The position numbers and the translations under genes are program-made. A DNA stretch of 37,146 bases. Source: Synechococcales cyanobacterium PMM_0083 (GTDB lineage: Bacteria > Cyanobacteriota > Cyanobacteriia > Leptolyngbyales > Leptolyngbyaceae). The notes beneath the pieces are model-generated. The model worked only from the letters and a program-made list of their open reading frames with translations. It did not search any database and was not told where the DNA came from. The stretch covers positions 1-37,146 of the forward strand of contig CASBQE010000404.1 in assembly GCA_949127665.1 (NCBI GenBank), written 5' to 3'. Positions 32,363 through 37,146 of this stretch are shown one piece after another. Position 1 is the stretch's first letter, and every line of letters starts with the position of its first letter.

Positions 32363-33952
32363 ATGAACGTTTTACTCCTATATCCTCGGTTTCCCAAAAG
32401 CTTTTGGTCGTTTGAAAAAACGCTAGCACTGCTCAACCGAAAAGCGATGTTGCCCCCACTTGGGCTGATAACGGTTGCAGCAATTTTGCCCCAAGAGTGG
32501 AATTTCAAGCTGGTCGATCTCAATGTTCGGGAAGCCACGGAAGCGGAGTGGAACTGGTCCGAACTGGTGATCATGTCTGCGATGATCGTGCAGAAAGACG
32601 ATTTGTTGGCTCAAATTCGTGAGTGCGGGCGGCGCGGTAAGCCAGTGGCAGTGGGCGGTCCTTATCCCACGGCACTGCCAGACGAAGCGAAGGGTGCTGG
32701 CGCAGACTACATGATTTTGGATGAAGGGGAAATTACCCTGCCGATGTTTGTGGAGGCGATCGCACGGGGCGATCGGTCGGGCGTTTTCCGGTCAGGCGGC
32801 GAAAAGCCCGATGTGACAGGCACTCCCGTGCCCCGCTTTGATTTGTTGCAAATGGAAGCCTACGCTGAAATGTCTGTTCAGTTTTCGCGGGGCTGCCCCT
32901 TTCAATGCGAATTCTGCGACATTATCGTGCTGTATGGTCGAAAACCTCGCACCAAAGCCCCAGAGCAGATTCTTGCCGAACTCCAATATCTCTACGATTT
33001 GGGCTGGCGACGCAGCATCTTTATGGTGGATGACAACTTTATTGGCAACAAGCGCAACGTCAAGCTGTTTTTGAAGCAGATGCAGCCTTGGATGGTAGAA
33101 CACGCTTTTCCGTTCTCCTTTGCCACTGAAGCATCGGTAGATTTGGCACAAGACCAAGAACTGATGGATATGATGGTCGCTTGCAACTTTGGCTCGGTGT
33201 TTTTAGGAATTGAAACCCCGGATGAAGACAGCCTTGCCATGACCCAAAAGTTTCAAAACACACGCGATCCGCTCAGCGATGCGGTCAAGAATATTGCCCG
33301 TTCTGGCTTAAGGGTGATGGCTGGATTCATCATCGGGTTTGATGGTGAAAAAGCGGGTGCTGGCAACCGAATTGTGAAATTTGTCGAAGAAACCACAATT
33401 CCAACGGCGCTATTCAGTATGCTGCAAGCGCTACCCGACACCGCTCTGTGGCACCGTTTGATCAAAGAAGGGCGACTGAGCGGCGAATCGACTTCTGGTA
33501 ACCAAACGGCATTGATGAACTTCGTGCCTACTCGTCCCTTAGAAGACATTGCCCATGAGTTTGTCGAAGCGTTCTGGGAACTATATGAACCTAAGAAGTT
33601 TCTATCGCGCACTTATCGCCATTTCATGCTGCTGAGTGAAGCCAATTACCCGAAAAAGGGTAAAGTTGCTCAGAAAAAAATTGATTTGGTAGCCCTGAAA
33701 GCGATCGCCATTATCTTTTGGCGGCAAGGGTTTATCCGCGATACTCGGTGGATGTTTTGGCGCTATTTATGGGGAATGTATCGCCACAACCGAGGCGGTT
33801 TGAGCAGCTATCTTTCAACCTGTGCCCAGATTGAACACTTTGTCGAATATCGTGAAATTGTTCGCCGTGAAATTGAAGCCCAAGTCGTAGAATTTTTGCG
33901 GGAAGATACGACTGTTAAAGTTGAAGAAAAGGTTGCCCATCCAGTCGCTTAA
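32363..33952 (+). CDS. B12-binding-domain radical SAM protein (DUF4070 family)
   Basis: A 529-residue protein. Residues 1-145 form the cobalamin-binding-type Rossmann domain (MNVLLLYPRFPKSFWSFEKT; VAVGGPYPTALPDEA). The radical SAM cluster is Cys178-x3-Cys182-x2-Cys185 (RGCPFQCEFCDI), and later blocks FMVDDNFIGNKRN, FATEASVDLA, FLGIETPDEDSL and VMAGFIIGFDGEKAG are typical of the family. The final ~180 residues match the DUF4070 extension. Members include HpnP, the hopanoid C-2 methylase, and many uncharacterised cyanobacterial paralogues, so methylation of a lipid or other unactivated carbon is possible but not shown. ATG at 32363 follows a weak GAG. The last residues, VEEKVAHPVA, are unrelated low-complexity. 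Confidence 0.85.
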   Translation: MNVLLLYPRFPKSFWSFEKTLALLNRKAMLPPLGLITVAAILPQEWNFKLVDLNVREATEAEWNWSELVIMSAMIVQKDDLLAQIRECGRRGKPVAVGGPYPTALPDEAKGAGADYMILDEGEITLPMFVEAIARGDRSGVFRSGGEKPDVTGTPVPRFDLLQMEAYAEMSVQFSRGCPFQCEFCDIIVLYGRKPRTKAPEQILAELQYLYDLGWRRSIFMVDDNFIGNKRNVKLFLKQMQPWMVEHAFPFSFATEASVDLAQDQELMDMMVACNFGSVFLGIETPDEDSLAMTQKFQNTRDPLSDAVKNIARSGLRVMAGFIIGFDGEKAGAGNRIVKFVEETTIPTALFSMLQALPDTALWHRLIKEGRLSGESTSGNQTALMNFVPTRPLEDIAHEFVEAFWELYEPKKFLSRTYRHFMLLSEANYPKKGKVAQKKIDLVALKAIAIIFWRQGFIRDTRWMFWRYLWGMYRHNRGGLSSYLSTCAQIEHFVEYREIVRREIEAQVVEFLREDTTVKVEEKVAHPVA

Positions 33953-33991
33953 TCTAGGCGCTTCAACAATGGGTTTCTCTAGATTTTCCTG

Positions 33992-35140
33992 ATGGAGCGT
34001 CGAAACGCTGTATCCGTTAGTGACTGCCAGCAGTTTGCTGGAGTTTCCACGTTGTCACGGATACAGCCTATGAGCGTTGCCAATGTTATTACCGCGACTA
34101 CCCTAACCTCTCTTGCGGGGTTATTTTTTTATAATGCCATTCAAGGATTGCAAACTGAAAATGGCGATTCCCTTAGGGATAGTTTCACGAATCGCCCACC
34201 TGATGACGAGCAAGACGCAATTCAACACAAGCAGACTGCACCTTTAAATAGCAAGAGCGCGATCTCAAAGCCGGAAAAGTTAACGCCGCCCAAGAATCCA
34301 ACTGTAATGGTTTCCCAAACAGAGCGATCGCCTACGCCTTTGATTGCCGCCAGCTCATTTCGCCCTCAACTCAATAGAAATGCTGCCCCACCTGAAGCCA
34401 TTTCTTCACGCGCACTAATTAGCCGCTTACAACAAGAGAAGCCGCCATTCTCCGTGCCGCTTTCTCGAAATGACATTATGGGTCACTGGGCAGAATACTA
34501 CATCGAAGCATTAGTCTCTCGCGGCGTGGTGCAGGGTTTCCCTGATGGCAGGTTCCGCCCCGACCAAGCGGTTACAGAAACAGAGTTTTCTACACTGGCT
34601 CAACTTGCCTTTCAAGGCAATCCTCCGTCATCTGTGACCTATAACAGCTTGAGAACGGCATTAAACCATGCGCCTTCTCGCGCAGAAGCCGCCGCCTTTA
34701 TTTATCGGGGGCTAATCCAAACTGAACCTACCACTATCGTCACGAGCATTCAAGTTAGCGGCGAAGTCGTTCGCCCTGGTGCCTATTCTCTTGCCGCGCT
34801 GAATGATGTGCGAATTGCGCGTGAGAATAAGCGACCCACCGTGTATAATGCCATTCGCCAAGCAGGGGGTAGCCTTGTCACCGCAGATTTACAGCAGGTA
34901 GAAATCCATCGAATGGGTGACAACGGCAAACCAAAAGTAATTCGAGTGAATTTGGCAAATGCCCAAACAGGCGATCGCGGTCAAGATGTCATGTTGCAGC
35001 AGGACGATCGCTTAGTGATTCGGGCAGTTGCACCTGTGGCTCAGCAGCCAATTAAACCGACCAAGACAATAGAGCCAATCAAGACCGTAATTCAGCAATC
35101 GATTGACATATCTGATATGTCAATTGACGAACAACCCTAA
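33992..35140 (+). CDS. SLH-domain and SLBB-domain surface protein
   Basis: A 382-residue protein. One hydrophobic segment (SVANVITATTLTSLAGLFFY, about residues 28-47) is a signal anchor. A Pro/Ser/Lys-rich linker follows to about residue 155. A single SLH repeat (MGHWAEYYIEALVSRGVVQG, then FPDGRFRPDQAVTETEF) spans about 163-207. The C-terminal ~100 residues, IQVSGEVVRPGAYSLAALND to RLVIRAVAP, form an SLBB fold as found in Wza-type polysaccharide export proteins. SLH repeats bind the peptidoglycan-linked polymer and, in cyanobacteria, also occur in outer-membrane channels. The combination suggests a link between cell wall and a polysaccharide or outer-membrane partner (inference). ATG at 33992 is used, but ATG at 34070 is also possible and neither has a clear ribosome site. 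Confidence 0.82.
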   Translation: MERRNAVSVSDCQQFAGVSTLSRIQPMSVANVITATTLTSLAGLFFYNAIQGLQTENGDSLRDSFTNRPPDDEQDAIQHKQTAPLNSKSAISKPEKLTPPKNPTVMVSQTERSPTPLIAASSFRPQLNRNAAPPEAISSRALISRLQQEKPPFSVPLSRNDIMGHWAEYYIEALVSRGVVQGFPDGRFRPDQAVTETEFSTLAQLAFQGNPPSSVTYNSLRTALNHAPSRAEAAAFIYRGLIQTEPTTIVTSIQVSGEVVRPGAYSLAALNDVRIARENKRPTVYNAIRQAGGSLVTADLQQVEIHRMGDNGKPKVIRVNLANAQTGDRGQDVMLQQDDRLVIRAVAPVAQQPIKPTKTIEPIKTVIQQSIDISDMSIDEQP

Positions 35141-35245
35141 CATGCGCCACTTTATGATCTCATCTCTTTCTCGATTTGAGACACTCATTTTCGGATTTTT
35201 CGAGGTGCCGAATAGTCTTCCTATCGGTAATCCAGCAGTTCTCCC

Positions 35246-36349
35246 TCAATAAGACCATCTGCTGATCGCATAGCTCCAAGTCACCGAATAATTCAGGGCA
35301 ACCATCAGCGCTAGGGAGCCAATTTTGATCCAGGTGGGCAAACGGGCTAAGCGATCGCCCAACACAAACCATACTGAAAACAACACCGCACCATAGCGAA
35401 ACGTGTTAATCAACTCGCCCTGTTGCAGCATCACACCCAACGATAAAGCCGTGTAGAGAGCCATGGGACGAGAAACCCGCCACAGCAATACGGTTCCGCC
35501 AATCAGCAGCCCATAAACCGCATGATGCAGCAGGGAACCCAAGCTTGTATTTTGCCAGGGGTTGCCAAACCACAGCGTTTGCAGCATGGAAAACCAAGAT
35601 GTGGCATGGCTCCAGTTTGACCGCGCTTGCACCGATTGCCACGGATTGCCCGTTTGCCAATATTGATACAGCGGAAACAGCAGCATGATCGCCATGCCAC
35701 CCAAGCAAACGAAGGTAAAACGGCGCAGTTGAGTGGCGCGATCGCGCTGGTGAGCCGCAATGATTAGCGCGACGCAAAGGATCACAAAAAGTCCCTGATT
35801 GCGGGTCAATCCAGCCAGCCCAGCCGCGATCGTTGCCATTCTGGGCTTGCAGAAAACGGCAGCGGCAAACGCAAGATAGGACAGGAGCAGAAACAGCGAT
35901 TCGGTATGGTGCGAGTGAAAGATGAACGATCCCGGCGAGTACAAAAACAGCAGCCACCCCCAAATTGTATTAGGCAGTAAACCCGCTTGGATTGCCTCAG
36001 AATTTTTGGGTGAGGATTGCAACCAAACCACCACTGCCAGCCAGCCTAGAAAAATCAACGACGATAGCAGTGTGCCTGCAACTTGAGGCACCGCTAATAA
36101 TCCCGTTACCGCTGCCCACCCTCGAACGAGCAAAGGATAGAGCGGAAAAAAAACCCAGTTTGCCCCTTGATAGCCCAGAGTGGCAATGATGGTGTAATGT
36201 TCTGCATCCCAGTGGTTCAGCAGCGTTAGCCAAGATGTACCTTGTTTGTGGACGATCCACAGCCACAGTAACCCATGCTGCACCCAAACCGCGATCGCCA
36301 AAATCGGGTAAAGCAAACTGCGCTTGGCAATCCAGTGAGACTCAATCAT
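35246..36349 (-). CDS. PIG-V-like integral-membrane mannosyltransferase
   Basis: A 367-residue protein with about nine to ten membrane segments. Conserved family features are WDAEHY (Asp48 in the first extracytoplasmic loop, expected to be catalytic), VFFPLYPLLVRG, SHHTESLFLLLSYLAF and GLTRNQGLFV, all as in GPI mannosyltransferase II (PIG-V) and its bacterial relatives. Bacterial members would add a mannose or similar sugar from a polyprenyl-phosphate donor outside the membrane. ATG at 36349 was chosen because it overlaps the upstream stop as ATGA, which indicates translational coupling; a GTG at 36361 is an alternative. The acceptor is not known. Confidence 0.8.
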   Translation of the reverse strand: MIESHWIAKRSLLYPILAIAVWVQHGLLWLWIVHKQGTSWLTLLNHWDAEHYTIIATLGYQGANWVFFPLYPLLVRGWAAVTGLLAVPQVAGTLLSSLIFLGWLAVVVWLQSSPKNSEAIQAGLLPNTIWGWLLFLYSPGSFIFHSHHTESLFLLLSYLAFAAAVFCKPRMATIAAGLAGLTRNQGLFVILCVALIIAAHQRDRATQLRRFTFVCLGGMAIMLLFPLYQYWQTGNPWQSVQARSNWSHATSWFSMLQTLWFGNPWQNTSLGSLLHHAVYGLLIGGTVLLWRVSRPMALYTALSLGVMLQQGELINTFRYGAVLFSVWFVLGDRLARLPTWIKIGSLALMVALNYSVTWSYAISRWSY

Positions 36350-37146
36350 TTCATCCCACACCTATTTTGAAACAGAAAAACATCATCTTGCTGAAAATCA
36401 AGCTGAAAGCAAGGGCTTTTCTTTGCCTGATTGACTAACTCCAACACAATTTCAGGCGTACTCAAGCCTCCAGGGTGGCGCTGATTGAATAGCAAATAGT
36501 GATAGTTTTCTAACTTCACGCCCTTTGCTGTGACGACATTAATCCCAGAACGATGGCTTAAATGGGGCAGTAGAGCGGCTGGGGCTAAAACAGAATCTTG
36601 GGTGGTAATGTGGGCGATCGCGCTGCGAGTTGCCTGCCAAGTACTCAGCTTACTCAGGTAGCGAGTCCCAAATAAATGCCACTGACCCAGCGCCATAAAT
36701 GCAACCAGCGACCACAGTACGATAGGTTTGGGGCGCTGAATCCAAGCGTCGCCTGCTGCTAAAGAAGCAATCATCACTAGCAGCATGAACGGCAAAATTG
36801 GCAGGGAATATTGATGCACTAAGTTCTTTTGCACCTCCTTCTCAGACAGCAGATTCATCGCCAATTGCGGAATTGCCGCCACCATCGGCGCAAAATGGCG
36901 TGGAGTCAAGCCCCATGCCAAGGGAGCAAACAGAATTACCAGATAGCCGAGGTTGTTGAAGGTCAGCACTCGCCGCAAAACCACATCCGGCTTTAGCACC
37001 AGATTTAAGGCAATTTCGGGAATGGAGTTGCCCAATTCAGCATAGAGCGATAGCCCCAACACGCCAGCCGATTGGAAATGCGGCAAAATCACCTGAGTTG
37101 CCAGATAAAACCAGACTAAACCCGCGATGAACGCGATCGCGCCACA
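36346..37146 (-). CDS. DUF2079 membrane protein (5' partial)
   Basis: The frame is open from the stop at 36346-36348 to the window edge, so the N-terminal part lies outside; an internal GTG at 37092 is not the true start. The ~266 visible residues include several membrane segments, MVAAIPQLAMNLLSEKEVQK and HQYSLPILPFMLLVMIAS, the classic C-terminal block of DUF2079, and then a soluble extracytoplasmic domain ending near the stop. DUF2079 proteins resemble GT-C glycosyltransferases and are thought to act outside the membrane with lipid-linked sugars. The stop overlaps the next gene's ATG by four bases, so it is co-translated with the PIG-V-like enzyme. Confidence 0.8.
   Translation of the reverse strand, partial: CGAIAFIAGLVWFYLATQVILPHFQSAGVLGLSLYAELGNSIPEIALNLVLKPDVVLRRVLTFNNLGYLVILFAPLAWGLTPRHFAPMVAAIPQLAMNLLSEKEVQKNLVHQYSLPILPFMLLVMIASLAAGDAWIQRPKPIVLWSLVAFMALGQWHLFGTRYLSKLSTWQATRSAIAHITTQDSVLAPAALLPHLSHRSGINVVTAKGVKLENYHYLLFNQRHPGGLSTPEIVLELVNQAKKSPCFQLDFQQDDVFLFQNRCGMK

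Noticed and set aside
35406-35963. A 185-residue minus-strand frame inside the PIG-V-like gene
   Set aside because: It overlaps completely in another frame with a gene that has clear family motifs; the long open frame follows from high GC in that part.

Overview
The window is cyanobacterial chromosome. The evidence is many copies of the HIP1 octamer GCGATCGC, a Tab2/Atab2-family protein of the kind found in oxygenic phototrophs, an SLH-domain surface protein, DUF2079 and PIG-V-like membrane proteins, and a short intergenic repeat of cyanobacterial type. I cannot name a species; the gene style suits a filamentous or Leptolyngbya-like lineage (inference).

Region 1 (2-1084) is the 3' end of a dimethylformamidase-beta-like protein. 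Region 2 (1213-19635) is a one-direction polysaccharide block. It holds eleven glycosyltransferases (one GT2, one GT8, one GT11 fucosyltransferase-like, several GT4/GT-B and one unplaced), a PglK/MsbA-type ABC exporter, an integral-membrane acyltransferase and a Wzy/O-antigen-ligase-like membrane protein. Region 3 (19723-23485, minus strand) faces it with GDP-fucose synthase (fcl), GDP-mannose 4,6-dehydratase (gmd), a dead IS1-family element and a WecG/TagA/CpsF glycosyltransferase. Together regions 2 and 3 read as one locus for a fucose-containing, probably acylated exopolysaccharide or glycolipid: gmd and fcl make GDP-L-fucose, the GT11 enzyme uses it, the other transferases build the repeat, the ABC protein is the likely flippase, and the Wzy-like protein polymerises or ligates. 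No initiating phosphoglycosyl transferase, Wzx, Wza or Wzc is present here, so these must lie elsewhere.

Region 4 (23486-24975) is a decayed junction: non-coding DNA, a frameshifted minus-strand gene remnant and a plus-strand MscS-channel C-terminal remnant. Region 5 (24976-35140) is mixed: alpha/beta hydrolase, exported pentapeptide-repeat protein, an APC-type permease fused to a PAS/histidine kinase, a PmbA/TldE-like protein, a Tab2 homologue, a B12-binding radical SAM protein and an SLH-SLBB surface protein. Region 6 (35246-37146, minus strand) is a translationally coupled pair of multi-membrane proteins (DUF2079 and PIG-V-like mannosyltransferase), the first running off the right edge.

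The most unusual items are the transporter-kinase fusion with an intergenic repeat element translated inside its ATPase domain, the ABC-flippase/Wzy pairing in the fucose locus, and the unplaced putative glycosyltransferase at 8253-9371. No tRNA, rRNA or CRISPR array was seen.
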